Shown here one piece after another: positions 9,179 through 18,244 of a DNA stretch of 64,000 nt. Source of the DNA: JAUIET01 sp045106985 (GTDB lineage Bacteria; Pseudomonadota; Gammaproteobacteria; Pseudomonadales; JAUIET01); assembly GCA_045106985.1 (NCBI GenBank), contig JBGCFQ010000017.1, positions 1 through 64,000 of the forward strand. The letters are read 5' to 3'. The translations under genes and the position numbers were made by a program. Below the pieces are notes generated by a model, which had not been told where the DNA came from, did not search any database, and saw only the letters and a program-made list of their open reading frames with translations. Position 1 is the first letter of the stretch; every line of letters begins with the position of its first letter.

Positions 9179-10306
9179 TTAAGCCTGAGGTCGTATTAGG
9201 AATTTCTCTCCGGTAGCTTGCTTGCCGTAGACAGATGCTGATTCCAGTGTGAGAACATCAGCAAGCGACACTTCCTGCGTATAGTTGCTGGCAAAAGTGG
9301 TTTTGATTTCCGACGCCACTCGTGCGCGCATTTCCAGACCTTTCTCCATACCTACCTTTTGTAGGAAAGGGGTTAGCAAAAAGCCCGCAACACCCCAGCT
9401 AAAACCAAAGTTTCGCGTGAGTACTGTCGCACTGCGATCTAGGCCACCATAAATGTACAGTTGCTTATACACGTCAGAGCCGTAGCCGTTGTAACCCGTC
9501 ATTGATTTTAGAGCCGCGGCTTCCATACAGGTCAAAATGCTTGATCCCAGCTTGCCACCACCGGTTGCATCAAATGCCAGAGTAGCACCCGTTTCAAACA
9601 GTGCATCGGTCAAATCGTCATAGTAAGAGTCAGCACTGGAGTTAACAACGTACTTAGCGCCTAACTCTTTGAGTAAGGCTTCTTGCTCTGGTTTACGCAC
9701 AATATTCACCAGATCAACGCCGTCGGCTATGCAAATTTTATTCAGCATCTGCCCCAGATTCGATGCTGCAGCCGTATGAACCAAGGCCTTGTGATTCTCC
9801 ATGCGCATGGTTTCGACCATAGCCAAAGATGTTAGCGGGTTTACAAAGCAAGAAGCGCCTTCCGCGCTTGTTGTTCCTTCGCTCAATTCCAGGCACTGAA
9901 ACACATTAACTACCCGGTATTGCGTGTACATAGCGCCACCAATGATGCCAACTAACTTACCTTGCAGGGCTTGCGCCATGTCGGAACTACCCGCAGCCAC
10001 TACGGTACCAGAGGCTTCATTGCCTACGGGCATTGCTTCGCCTACTCGAGCCGTTACCATTCTCATCATTTCAGCAGGCACGTCTGCAATCAGACTCGGC
10101 GAATCTGCACTGCCACCCGCACGCGCGGTAGTCATATCAGCCGGGCCAAACAGCAAACCTAAATCAGATGGGTTAATCGGTGTTGCTTCTACTTTAACCA
10201 GCACCTCGTCAGGGCCTGGGTCCGGAACAGTAATTTCTTCAAGCCAGATCTCTAGCGTATTGTCGGCGTTAATCCGTGAAAGTAACTGCTGTGATTGTGT
10301 TGGCAT
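9179..10306 (-). CDS. Medium-chain zinc-binding-type dehydrogenase/quinone oxidoreductase
   Basis: A 375-residue MDR-superfamily protein. The N-terminal GroES-like domain is recognisable by DPGPDEVLVKVEATPINPSDLG and NEASGTVVAAG; the Rossmann part by NPLTSLAMVETM and KALVHTAAASNLGQML. The usual zinc-ligand Cys and His residues are missing, so it should be a zinc-independent NADPH oxidoreductase acting on alkenals, quinones or enoyl thioesters. It lies 59 bp downstream of the NAD(P)-binding protein at 10365-11183 on the same strand, so the two may act together, but the substrate is not apparent. Confidence 0.85.
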   Translation of the reverse strand: MPTQSQQLLSRINADNTLEIWLEEITVPDPGPDEVLVKVEATPINPSDLGLLFGPADMTTARAGGSADSPSLIADVPAEMMRMVTARVGEAMPVGNEASGTVVAAGSSDMAQALQGKLVGIIGGAMYTQYRVVNVFQCLELSEGTTSAEGASCFVNPLTSLAMVETMRMENHKALVHTAAASNLGQMLNKICIADGVDLVNIVRKPEQEALLKELGAKYVVNSSADSYYDDLTDALFETGATLAFDATGGGKLGSSILTCMEAAALKSMTGYNGYGSDVYKQLYIYGGLDRSATVLTRNFGFSWGVAGFLLTPFLQKVGMEKGLEMRARVASEIKTTFASNYTQEVSLADVLTLESASVYGKQATGEKFLIRPQA

Positions 10307-10364
10307 TGCGATTCCTTCTGTAAGCGTTAAATAGTTGTATGTAGTTGGCTAAAGCCAATTTTAA

Positions 10365-11183
10365 TTAGCGATCTGCATAGGCTTGGGCGTAAGCGATGCT
10401 ATCGGCGTTGTCGATCAAGGTACCATTTGGCAGCTCTTCTGTGCGGGCGCTTATCTCGAGCATTGCCTGGCCAAGCTCCTTACTCGTTATTACCAGCGAG
10501 CCAGGCGTTAACAGTATCTCACTCAAATAGATTAATGGATTAGATTTTTCGCTCGTAGGCCGAATAAATGCAGATCGATAACTAAAGGTTCGCAGCGGAG
10601 TGCCTTCGGCCAGCACCTTCATCTCGCGCTCGAGACGGCCTTTCTCGCGCGCCCAGTGAGCGTCCCCTTCTGGGTCAGTACCCATGCCCGTAATGTAATG
10701 CAGTGACATCGGACCTTCTGAGCGATTGGCCAACCATTCTTTAATAAACGCGATGGTAAAATCAACGTGTATCCAGGTATAGGTTGCATCGTCAACATTC
10801 AGAGACGACGTGCCCAAGCCCCAAAGTACGGTATTGACGGTTGCTATCTCTGCGCGCAGGGATGAATAGTCGGTGAAATCTTTAAGCAGATGCATTACCA
10901 CCTTGCCCGATTCTACGCCGGCATCTATTCGCGGTGTAGTCCGCCGGGTTACAACGTGAACTCGCTCCACTGCAGAGTCTTCGATGGCGGCTTTCAGTAA
11001 GCCATCCCCAGCGGATCCTGTGGCGCCAAACACCATAACGACGTTGTTGGCTTCGGCATTTACGCTGGCATTTTCGTCTGGCGTGATTTTGCCAAGGGTT
11101 ACAAAACCCCAGATATTGAAACCGATCAACAAAACAACAAAGGCTATTAACAGCCATTTCAGGGATGTGAATAGAATGCTCAT
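10365..11183 (-). CDS. Membrane-anchored NAD(P)-binding (atypical SDR) protein
   Basis: A 272-residue protein with one N-terminal transmembrane helix (LKWLLIAFVVLLIGFNIWGF) followed by an atypical-SDR Rossmann fold: VMVFGATGSAGDGLL is the GATGxxG dinucleotide loop and HVVTRRTTPR the adenine-ribose end. WIHVDFTIAFIKEW and LHYITGMGTDPEG match the NAD(P)-binding/YbjT-like group, many of which bind NADP without a clear SDR YxxxK. Here no such catalytic pair is obvious, so a regulatory or chaperone-like role is possible. It precedes the dehydrogenase at 9179. Confidence 0.75.
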   Translation of the reverse strand: MSILFTSLKWLLIAFVVLLIGFNIWGFVTLGKITPDENASVNAEANNVVMVFGATGSAGDGLLKAAIEDSAVERVHVVTRRTTPRIDAGVESGKVVMHLLKDFTDYSSLRAEIATVNTVLWGLGTSSLNVDDATYTWIHVDFTIAFIKEWLANRSEGPMSLHYITGMGTDPEGDAHWAREKGRLEREMKVLAEGTPLRTFSYRSAFIRPTSEKSNPLIYLSEILLTPGSLVITSKELGQAMLEISARTEELPNGTLIDNADSIAYAQAYADR

Positions 11184-11249
11184 ACGTATGCCCTTATGTG
11201 TTTGTTAAGCAGCAAGGCTGAGCGCCAAGCTGCAAGCACACAGTTTACC

Positions 11250-11592
11250 TCAGGTTGAGGCTGTACCGGACCCAATATCTAAGGAGCTGTTGATATCCTC
11301 AGAGCAATTGGCATCTATCTCTAAAGGAAGCCGGCCCAGCAACTCAAGCGTTCGATTACGCCTTGGGCAGTTATCGTATTGAAGCAATTCATAGTGGCCA
11401 CAAGACAACGGCGACCAATGCAGTACATCACACATATGAGCCACGGTTCGCGTGAGCCAATCTCCCTTTCACCCGCGTCCCTATAAGCACCAGGGCACCT
11501 TGCTCCTCTAGTTCGGTGCATAGGTAACGGCCGATAAAGCCACGCCCACCCAAAACCAATACAGTTGCTTGTACTCGTTCTTCATCCTGCAT
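11250..11592 (-). pseudogene. Decayed fragment of an SDR/NAD-dependent epimerase-type gene
   Basis: From ATG 11592 the minus strand reads MQDEERVQATVLVLGG then RGFIGRYLCTELEEQG and LVLIGTRVKG, a convincing N-terminal Rossmann motif (GGxGFIG) of the SDR oxidoreductase/DoxX-like fusion family, then stops at 11428-11430 after 54 codons. In the next frame the sequence continues as VLHWSPLSCGHYELLQYDN, plausible for the following strand of such a protein, which suggests a frameshift; no catalytic region follows. Intact relatives are several hundred residues long. This is best read as a gene remnant. It lies next to the broken AraC regulator at 11751-12470. Confidence 0.5.
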
Positions 11593-11750
11593 GTTGCGCA
11601 CCCCTATTTGTTCGTCAATGAGTACAGAATATGAACAAAAAAACAGGCGGACTTCCGAATGTATAGCCTGGCAACATAAAATCTATAATTATTTTACAAT
11701 CAAAAACTTACGAAGTTCCCAAGTTATATTTCAGCGGCTAAAACTGACAA

Positions 11751-12470
11751 TTAGATGCTGTGCTGCTGTCGATACGCTCCCGGCGAAAGCCCGGTGAGTT
11801 CCTTGAATGCAGAATAGAAACTGGATTGGAAACGAAAGCCGATCATTAGGCTAACAGACAGAATAGAAGCATCAGGCTCGTCCAGTAACAGTGTTTTGGC
11901 GGCGTCTACCCGATGTTGACGCAGAAATCTGGGAAAGCCAACGCCATAGTGCGAGTTAATAAGCTCTGACAATTGATGTGCGGACAAGGCCATTAGCTCA
12001 GCAAGCGTGACGAGATTTAGTGCCTCGTTCTCAAATTGGCGCTATTTGCGCATCAGCTGGTCCAGCTCAACGAGCTTCGACTCTGCGTCCACACGCTGAA
12101 GCTTCGACTGGGTGTAAGCAAGCTCGGTGATAACCACCAGATCACTGAGCATGTCAGGGAAAATAAGCAAAGCAGCCACTACCAGCAATATGGCCAATGA
12201 AATGGTATTGGCGTATGTGCGATAGAAAATGGCGTGATCTAGCAGAGGTAGCGCCAAGCCAAGTAACAGGGCTGGCGCAGCCAGCAATGCGAACAAACTA
12301 AAGAAGAACATTTCAACTTTGAAGCGGCTGCGTTGATTTCGCACACTGTAGACACGGCTTGCCAGCCATGCTGTATACACAGTGCCTACGACAAAACTAA
12401 AGGTGGGCATTACAGTGCAATGGAGAAAAGATACCAAACGATGGGTGCTTGTTGTAAAAAACGCTGGCAT
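11751..12470 (-). pseudogene. AraC-family regulator with membrane sensor half, interrupted by in-frame TAG
   Basis: Two pieces in the same frame make one protein of 240 codons. The N-terminal part (12470 to 12045) has about three hydrophobic helices, among them FFFSLFALLAAPALLLGLALP and ISLAILLVVAALLIF, like AraC regulators with a membrane sensor domain. It ends VELDQLMRK at a TAG (12042-12044). Reading through gives RQFENEALNLVTLAELM and then a complete AraC DNA-binding domain: ALSAHQLSELINSHYG, FPRFLRQHRVDAAKTLL, IGFRFQSSFYSAFKELTG. So a single nonsense codon splits the gene. The sensor half is also short of the usual ~200 residues, suggesting 5' loss as well. Sequencing error is possible. 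Confidence 0.75.
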
Positions 12471-12513
12471 TGTTGCTAAGCTAGCAATGCCGACTTCAAG
12501 CCAGTTAGTTTCT

Positions 12514-13173
12514 ATGAACGCTCTTTTACAAAATATTGCTCGTCACTTTGGACTTGAAATGATACCCGCGTGGCAACTCGACGATCTAGCACTGGCACGT
12601 CATCTTAGAGCACTGTTCGAGCGCCACAATGTGCAACAGCTTATTGAAGTTGGTACGAACAGCGGTGCCTACGGCCAGTTTCTGCGACGCGAAGTTAAGT
12701 ATCTTGACTCGATATTGTCATACGAAGCTAACGCCGAGGCGTTCAAGCGACTTTCAGAACGCGCAACAGCTGACCCAAAATGGCAGTGCGTGCTGTGCGA
12801 AATAAGCCCTGAAAGTGAAGGCCCAGAAAGTGAAGGTAGAAAAACGGATACCGCTTACAACGCTCTGGATTCAATGGCTGATGTTACCCTTCCCCTAGCT
12901 GAAGGAGCGGGCCGCATGCTGAAACTGGACACGCAGCATCTTGATTTCCACGTGTTAGATGGTGCAACTAAGGTACTGAACACCCTTAGCTGCTTACAAT
13001 TAGAAATCGCGCTGCCACACTCTGGAAATCGAGCCTCAATAATTGCAGACAGTGTAGGAACATTAGATCGAAAGGGTTTCATTCTGTCGGGAATGTTCCC
13101 TGTAGAGTCGGACGACAGGCTTTGTGCAAACTCGTTTGATTGCGTATTTCTCAATACAGCATCTGTTGGCTGA
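12514..13173 (+). CDS. FkbM family methyltransferase-like protein
   Basis: About 220 residues. QQLIEVGTNSGAYGQFLRR is the SAM-binding motif I of FkbM-type methyltransferases (usually VGAN; here VGTN), followed by SILSYEANAEAFKRLSERA, the acidic strand-2 end, and RMLKLDTQHLDFHVLDGA, the motif that in the family reads LKIDTQG-E-VL-GA, with LQLEIALPHSG after it. The family O-methylates sugars or polyketide hydroxyls. ATG 12514 was chosen because the family starts shortly before motif I; an ORF start at 12382 would overlap the AraC remnant on the other strand. It has no obvious partners nearby. Confidence 0.75.
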   Translation: MNALLQNIARHFGLEMIPAWQLDDLALARHLRALFERHNVQQLIEVGTNSGAYGQFLRREVKYLDSILSYEANAEAFKRLSERATADPKWQCVLCEISPESEGPESEGRKTDTAYNALDSMADVTLPLAEGAGRMLKLDTQHLDFHVLDGATKVLNTLSCLQLEIALPHSGNRASIIADSVGTLDRKGFILSGMFPVESDDRLCANSFDCVFLNTASVG

Positions 13174-13275
13174 ATAGAAGATGGCTGACTAGAACCTGAT
13201 TGGCAGCACCTTGGATTACTAAAAGGACGTCGTGATAAGCTATCTACTGAAGTAATAAAAAGTAAGCGAAACGCA

Positions 13276-14187
13276 ATGATTAAAAGTGTCCTACAAGTAT
13301 TAGCAGCGGTGCTGCTGCTAACGAGCTGTACTACGGCCACCCTGCCAAACCAGCACCAACATGAAGAGCAGGCTTTCGACCCCGTAACCATGGACCTGCC
13401 CAGCATTGATGCCAAGCATCCACCCGCGTTTCACGAAGTGGTGATACCAAGCCATGATGCTTTGCTCACCGGTTTCCTTCTTGGCGCCAATGGACCAGGG
13501 CCGCATCCAACAGTGGTTCTTATGCACGGCTATCCTGGTAACGAAAAGAACCTTGATGTTGCGCAATCAATGCGTCGGGCTGGGTTCAACGTGCTTTTCT
13601 TTCATTACCGCGGTGCCTGGGGCAGCCAAGGAGATTACGCTCTAAGCCATCTACCTGAGGATGTGCTGTCTGCGATTGATTTTCTCACGACCAACGCCGA
13701 ACAATTTAGAGTAGACACACAGAAGATATCTTTAGTGGGACATTCTATGGGCGGCTTCGCAGCCTTAAGTGCTGGCGCTCAATCGAAAACTGCTCGCTGT
13801 GTGGTGGGCATTGCTGCGGCAAACTTGGGTGAATATGCAGATCGCGGTGACGCTGCGCAAGAGGGGTTCAAAAGCTACACTGATCAATTGTTTATGCTTC
13901 GCAACTTTGATGGAGAGAAAGCATTAGCTGATATACGACGTAACTTTGAACAGTATGACGTGCGACGTTACGGACCCAAGTATATTGGTAAGCACGTATT
14001 ACTAATAGCCGGAGAAGGCGACACTGTCGTTCCACCAGCCGTTCAGGAACGCATCCAGCAGGCGTGGGCAGCAACGCCCGGCCTGAATCTACGCACTCGA
14101 ACATTGCCTGGCGATCACGCGTTCTCACATACGCGTATTGTATTGCAACGCGAAGTTATTAACTGGCTGAACCAGAGTTGTCGTTAG
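13276..14187 (+). CDS. Lipoprotein alpha/beta hydrolase (dienelactone hydrolase/S9-like)
   Basis: A 303-residue hydrolase with a lipoprotein signal peptide (VLLLTSC lipobox, Cys at about residue 17), so it should be attached to a membrane facing the periplasm. LMHGYPGNEKN is the oxyanion region, GHSMGGFAAL holds the nucleophile Ser157, AGEGDTVVPP the acid (Asp near 250) and LPGDHAFSHTR the histidine (near 282). The layout fits prolyl-oligopeptidase-like/alpha-beta hydrolases of unknown substrate. It starts 18 bp before the sulfurtransferase, with which it likely shares a transcript. Confidence 0.85.
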   Translation: MIKSVLQVLAAVLLLTSCTTATLPNQHQHEEQAFDPVTMDLPSIDAKHPPAFHEVVIPSHDALLTGFLLGANGPGPHPTVVLMHGYPGNEKNLDVAQSMRRAGFNVLFFHYRGAWGSQGDYALSHLPEDVLSAIDFLTTNAEQFRVDTQKISLVGHSMGGFAALSAGAQSKTARCVVGIAAANLGEYADRGDAAQEGFKSYTDQLFMLRNFDGEKALADIRRNFEQYDVRRYGPKYIGKHVLLIAGEGDTVVPPAVQERIQQAWAATPGLNLRTRTLPGDHAFSHTRIVLQREVINWLNQSCR

Positions 14188-14205
14188 AGTGGAAAAGAAA
14201 AACCT

Positions 14206-15069
14206 ATGAGTAATTCCACCCTGGTTACGGTTGAATGGTTAAGCAATCACCGTAACGCCCAAAATTTGATTTTGCTCGACGCTAGTGTCGCTAAGGTAAT
14301 CGGCAAAGAACCGCTGATTTATGCGCAGTTCGAATGTATTGAAGGCGCACAACACTGTGATTTAGACAGCGATTTCCATAACCCGCTTGTGGGCCAGCCG
14401 CACAGCATGCCAAGCGCGGACCAGTTTTCTGCTGCGGCTTCATCACTAGGCATTCAACCCCACAGTCATGTTGTTATTTATGACAATCAGGGCCTGTATT
14501 CAGCGCCTAGAGCGTGGTGGATGTTTAAAGTAATGGGGCATGAAAAAGTGAGCATTCTGGACGGCGGTCTTCCGGAATGGAAACGACTGGGTCACGGCGT
14601 CTGTGCGAAATACACCGCAACAGAAAAACCCAGCGCCAAAAGCGCCCTAAACTACATTCGAGATGAGTCTTTGTTGATTACAGCGCAGCAAATCTTAGAC
14701 GTATGCAACCCTGCGAATAGCGAGCGCCAACAAATTGTTGACGCTCGGGCCAGCGCTCGCTTTTATGGTGAGGTTCCTGAACCGCGAGAGGGACTGCGAA
14801 GCGGCCATATTCCTGGCTCGGTTAACATTCCATTTGCCAAGCTGCTCGACGGATTTTGTCTGAGAAAACCGAAGGAATTGGCTAAGATTTTTGACGAGCA
14901 GCAACTGCAACGAAACAGCCTATTAGCCGCTTCTTGTGGCTCCGGAATGACGGCTTGCATTGTTCTTCTTGCTGCGACCGTGGCAGGCTTCAGCGATCTC
15001 GCCTTATACGACGGTTCGTGGAGTGAATGGGGTGCAGACCACACTCTACCGATTGAACTCGAGGGTTGA
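14206..15069 (+). CDS. sseA: 3-mercaptopyruvate sulfurtransferase (two-domain rhodanese)
   Basis: A 287-residue tandem rhodanese. The first, inactive domain includes CIEGAQHCDLDSDF, VVIYDNQGLYSAPRAWWMFKVMGH and SILDGGLPEWKRLG; the second carries IVDARASARFYGEVPEPREGLRSGHIPGSVNIPF and the active-site loop with Cys244 in SCGSGMTA. A CGSG(V/M)TA loop rather than CRKGVT marks mercaptopyruvate specificity over thiosulfate. The enzyme moves sulfane sulfur from 3-mercaptopyruvate to cyanide or thiols in the cytoplasm. It sits between the lipoprotein hydrolase and the Nramp transporter; the latter starts 2 bp after its stop. Confidence 0.9.
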   Translation: MSNSTLVTVEWLSNHRNAQNLILLDASVAKVIGKEPLIYAQFECIEGAQHCDLDSDFHNPLVGQPHSMPSADQFSAAASSLGIQPHSHVVIYDNQGLYSAPRAWWMFKVMGHEKVSILDGGLPEWKRLGHGVCAKYTATEKPSAKSALNYIRDESLLITAQQILDVCNPANSERQQIVDARASARFYGEVPEPREGLRSGHIPGSVNIPFAKLLDGFCLRKPKELAKIFDEQQLQRNSLLAASCGSGMTACIVLLAATVAGFSDLALYDGSWSEWGADHTLPIELEG

Positions 15070-15071
15070 GT

Positions 15072-16277
15072 ATGAAACGCATCCCCCTTGGTCCAGGAGC
15101 ATTAGTAGCGGCAGCATTTATTGGCCCAGGCACCGTTACGGCCTGTACACTTGCGGGCGCTAATTTTGGTTACGCTTTAATGTGGGCCTTGCTGTTTGCA
15201 ACATTAGCAACAATTGTTCTACAAGACATGGCTGCGCGATTGGGCGCAGGCGCGCAACTCGGTTTGGGCGAAGCCATTGTTCGTGCCAGCGACGGTAAGC
15301 CATGGAAATGGCCAGCAGCGGCGCTTATATTTACAGCCCTTGCAATCGGCAATAGCGCCTACGAGGCGGGTAATTTAGCAGGTGGTGCACTCGGCATTGC
15401 CGCCATTGTTGGAGAGGGGCAACTCGACCATCGTATTGTTGTGGCTGTAATGGCCATACTCGCTATCGCATTACTCGCTTATGGCCGCTACCAAGTGTTG
15501 GAAAAAGTACTTGTGGGTCTGGTTTTACTAATGAGCGCTGCGTTTTTGCTGAGCGCCACTTTAGTAGGCGTCGATTTTGTAGCGCTACTGGGTGGGCTTA
15601 AACCCCAGCTACCAAAAGACGGGGTACTAACCGCCGTTGCTCTAATTGGAACCACGATTGTGCCCTACAATCTATTTTTACACGCGGCCGCTGCACGCCA
15701 GCGTTGGCCTGAAGGATCTACTGATACATCAACACGTATTCGGGAAGCAAGGGTAGACACCGCTGTATCGATTGGCTTGGGTGGTTTGGTATCAATCTTT
15801 ATTGTTGCGACGGCCGCTGCAGGTATCTTTCAAGCAGGACTAACGGTGTCGAGCGCCGCCGATTTGGCAATGGTGCTGGAACCAGGTTTTGGCCAAAATG
15901 CCCGCTATCTATTAGGTACCGGCTTGTTTGCCGCCGGGCTTACCTCAGCGCTTACCGCACCGATGGCTACAGCCTTCGTATTAAATGAACTGCGAGGAGC
16001 CCCGTCCGGATCATCGACTAATGGCTTTCGCCTTATTGCCTGCCTTGTCGTTTTGATTGGTGCAGGGCTGGCTATGCTAGGACTAAAACCACTTTCCTTA
16101 ATCCTTATTGCGCAGACTGCAAATGGCTTGCTTCTGCCCATAATAGCCGTGTTTCTGCTGTTTGTGATGAACAATAAGGCGCTGCTGGGCAGCCATGCTA
16201 ATGGCTTAGTATCGAATATAGCAGGTGTGCTTGTGATTGCAGTCACTTTGGGGCTTGGCTTACGCGCAGTGCTATAA
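15072..16277 (+). CDS. Nramp (SLC11) family metal transporter, non-canonical metal site
   Basis: About 401 residues and eleven hydrophobic helices with the Nramp layout. The TM1 motif, DPGN in classical Mn/Fe Nramps, is GPGT here (residues 18-21), and the TM6 motif, usually MPHN, reads VPYNLFLH (197-204). Thus the Asp, Asn, Met and His near the metal site are all replaced except the TM6 Asn. Nramp-related proteins lacking the Asp/Met pair are known, including magnesium-transporting ones, so the ion cannot be assumed to be manganese. ATG 15072 follows the sseA stop by 2 bp; a TTG at 15066 is also in frame. Co-transcribed with sseA by position. Confidence 0.82.
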   Translation: MKRIPLGPGALVAAAFIGPGTVTACTLAGANFGYALMWALLFATLATIVLQDMAARLGAGAQLGLGEAIVRASDGKPWKWPAAALIFTALAIGNSAYEAGNLAGGALGIAAIVGEGQLDHRIVVAVMAILAIALLAYGRYQVLEKVLVGLVLLMSAAFLLSATLVGVDFVALLGGLKPQLPKDGVLTAVALIGTTIVPYNLFLHAAAARQRWPEGSTDTSTRIREARVDTAVSIGLGGLVSIFIVATAAAGIFQAGLTVSSAADLAMVLEPGFGQNARYLLGTGLFAAGLTSALTAPMATAFVLNELRGAPSGSSTNGFRLIACLVVLIGAGLAMLGLKPLSLILIAQTANGLLLPIIAVFLLFVMNNKALLGSHANGLVSNIAGVLVIAVTLGLGLRAVL

Positions 16278-16294
16278 GTAATTGCCACAGAAAA

Positions 16295-16330
16295 ATACGA
16301 TAGAAAATACAATAGAAAACCACGATAGAC
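16295..16330 (+). repeat. Short imperfect tandem repeat, three ~12-bp units
   Basis: In the gap between the transporter and the MOSC gene three units follow each other: ACGATAGAAAAT, ACAATAGAAAACC and ACGATAGACAC. They are A-rich and imperfect. They could simply be slippage products; no regulatory meaning is evident. Confidence 0.4.
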
Positions 16331-16349
16331 ACGAAGGCGAACTCTGGTC

Positions 16350-16799
16350 ATGATTAAATCCATTTATGTTGCTGCTAAACACGGCGATCCCTTAACAAGC
16401 GTGAAACAGATTGAGTTAATTGCCGGAAAAGGAATTGTTGGAGATCGCAATTTTGCGCAGAGCGAATGGCCAGGACAAAACCTGACATTGATCGAGCGTG
16501 AACAAGTTGATGCGTTTAATCAAAACCATCAACGCTCTATCGACGAAAGCGACCCGCGGCGCACGGTCGTAACGCAGAATGTGGACTTGAACAGCTTGGT
16601 AGGTAAAGAATTTGCGATAGGGTCTGTGCGTTTGTTGGGTGTTGAGTTGTGCGAGCCATGCAAAGGAATAGGTGAACAGCTAGCCACAGATACCATGACT
16701 GGGCCGGAAGTGGTAAAGGCGTTTGTTCACAAGGCAGGCTTACGTACTGATGTGCTCTGCGACGGAGTAATAGAAGTTGGTATGAGCGTAGATGCCTAA
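16350..16799 (+). CDS. MOSC domain protein, stand-alone
   Basis: A 149-residue single-domain MOSC protein: SVKQIELIAGKGIVGDRN is the entry motif, NLTLIEREQVDAF and NVDLNSLVGKEFAIGSVRLLGVELCEPC the central part with the conserved cysteine, and VHKAGLRTDVLCDGVIEVGM the C-terminal strand. MOSC domains occur in molybdenum-cofactor sulfurases and in YiiM/YcbX-like proteins that handle N-hydroxylated bases or carry sulfur. The role of short ones like this is unknown. It follows a sulfurtransferase and a metal transporter by about 70 bp, a suggestive but unproven sulfur/metal context. Confidence 0.85.
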   Translation: MIKSIYVAAKHGDPLTSVKQIELIAGKGIVGDRNFAQSEWPGQNLTLIEREQVDAFNQNHQRSIDESDPRRTVVTQNVDLNSLVGKEFAIGSVRLLGVELCEPCKGIGEQLATDTMTGPEVVKAFVHKAGLRTDVLCDGVIEVGMSVDA

Positions 16800-16862
16800 C
16801 GCGATGAACAAAATCAAGCGCTTTGAAAAAATGACCCGCAAAGACAGCAAGGATAGAACCCT

Positions 16863-18173
16863 ATGAGGCTTTTCTCATTTTCAACACAAAGCTTACTGCT
16901 CTTTTTTTTGGTGATCTGCAGTCAATTTCTCAACGCTGCGCAGCAAACGGAATTCAGTACTCAAGAACGTCGAGCGCTTGATTGGTTAAAGCAGCACGAG
17001 GCCCTCGCTATAGAAGAGCTGCGCCAGCACGTAGAAATTAACACTGGCACTCTAAATACCAAGGGTCTGGATATGTATCGTGAGCTATTGGCTGGCGAGC
17101 TAAAGAAGCTTGGGTTTGCCACTTCGAAACATGGTAATGAGTCTATGGAAGTTCTCAGTTGCGCGCGCGAAACCTTGCAGTTTGCTGATCATCTCGTTGG
17201 TCGCAGAACTGGAAACAAAAAGACCAAGCTTCTTTTAAATGGTCATATGGATACCGTGTTTAGCAAGGACGATTCGTTCCAGACATTAAACGTGAGTAGC
17301 GATGGAACCCTACGCGGTCCCGGAGTAGCCGATATGAAAGGCGGTCTTGTGGCGCTGCTGCAAGCCTTACGTGCCCTTAATGTTGTGGGCGCATTGGAAG
17401 AAAGCAATCTAACCGTGCTGTTCAATAGCGATGAAGAAATGGGATCTTTAGGTTCGCGGCCACTGATTGAAGCCCTAGCGCGCGAACATGATTTAGGGAT
17501 GGTTTTTGAATCCAGTTACGACAACAAGATGACGTACGCGCGCAAAGGACTCGGACAGGCACGTCTGCGTGTGAGCGGACGTGAATCGCACGCTGGTGCC
17601 GCGCATGAGGACGGAGTATCTGCGAACCTCGCTTTAGCGCACAAGGTCATAGTCATCGAGACACTGACCGATTACGACAAAAAAAATACAGTAAACGTTG
17701 GCACCATGAGTGGCGGCGAAAAACGCAACACTATCGCGGGGTGTGCCGAAGCCTACATAGACATGCGTTACCCCAGCCAACAGGCCGGCGAGCAATTGAG
17801 GGCCAGCATGGAAAATATAGCCGCCCAAAAATCCACTCCTAACGCACGCTATCCTGAGCTACCAAAAACGGAATTTTGGGCCAAACTACACCGACCGGTA
17901 AAAACGCCCCACAAAACAGTCGATACTTTAATTGAGCAAGCTCGTAGGCTTTCTATTCAATTAGGTGAACCGATAACCGGAGTACGATACGCTGGCGGAG
18001 GCACTGATGGCTCGATAGCACAAGCCGTGGGCCTGCCTACCATAGACAGTATTGGTGTAGATGGCGTTGGCGCGCATTCTTCGCGCGAAGCTAGTACAGT
18101 ACAGTCGTTTCACGCACGAACACGCCTGATCGCAGTATTAATTATGCGTTTAATGGATGAAGCTCCAGAGTAA
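16863..18173 (+). CDS. Exported M20 family zinc peptidase (glutamate carboxypeptidase-like)
   Basis: A 436-residue protein with a signal peptide (LLLFFLVICSQFLNA), so it is periplasmic. The di-zinc centre is visible: LLNGHMDTVF (His and Asp), GPGVADMKGG (bridging Asp), FNSDEEMGSLGSR (Glu pair), VFESS, and a C-terminal HSS in GVGAHSSREAS. The lid domain lies around ARKGLGQARLRVSGRESHAG. The order fits carboxypeptidase G2/ArgE-DapE-like M20A peptidases that release C-terminal glutamate or similar residues. The next gene is an amino-acid symporter in the same direction, which could take up the released amino acids. Confidence 0.88.
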   Translation: MRLFSFSTQSLLLFFLVICSQFLNAAQQTEFSTQERRALDWLKQHEALAIEELRQHVEINTGTLNTKGLDMYRELLAGELKKLGFATSKHGNESMEVLSCARETLQFADHLVGRRTGNKKTKLLLNGHMDTVFSKDDSFQTLNVSSDGTLRGPGVADMKGGLVALLQALRALNVVGALEESNLTVLFNSDEEMGSLGSRPLIEALAREHDLGMVFESSYDNKMTYARKGLGQARLRVSGRESHAGAAHEDGVSANLALAHKVIVIETLTDYDKKNTVNVGTMSGGEKRNTIAGCAEAYIDMRYPSQQAGEQLRASMENIAAQKSTPNARYPELPKTEFWAKLHRPVKTPHKTVDTLIEQARRLSIQLGEPITGVRYAGGGTDGSIAQAVGLPTIDSIGVDGVGAHSSREASTVQSFHARTRLIAVLIMRLMDEAPE

Positions 18174-18244
18174 AAGAACATCGAATATTGTTAGCTAACT
18201 AACGAATACAATCACAAGCAGAATAATAAAGAGTCAGAGAAATA

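Noticed and set aside
12855..13415. 186-codon minus-strand frame across the FkbM gene and the lipoprotein gene
   Set aside because: It spans two real plus-strand genes and their gap and shows Ser/Arg-rich composition typical of antisense reading.
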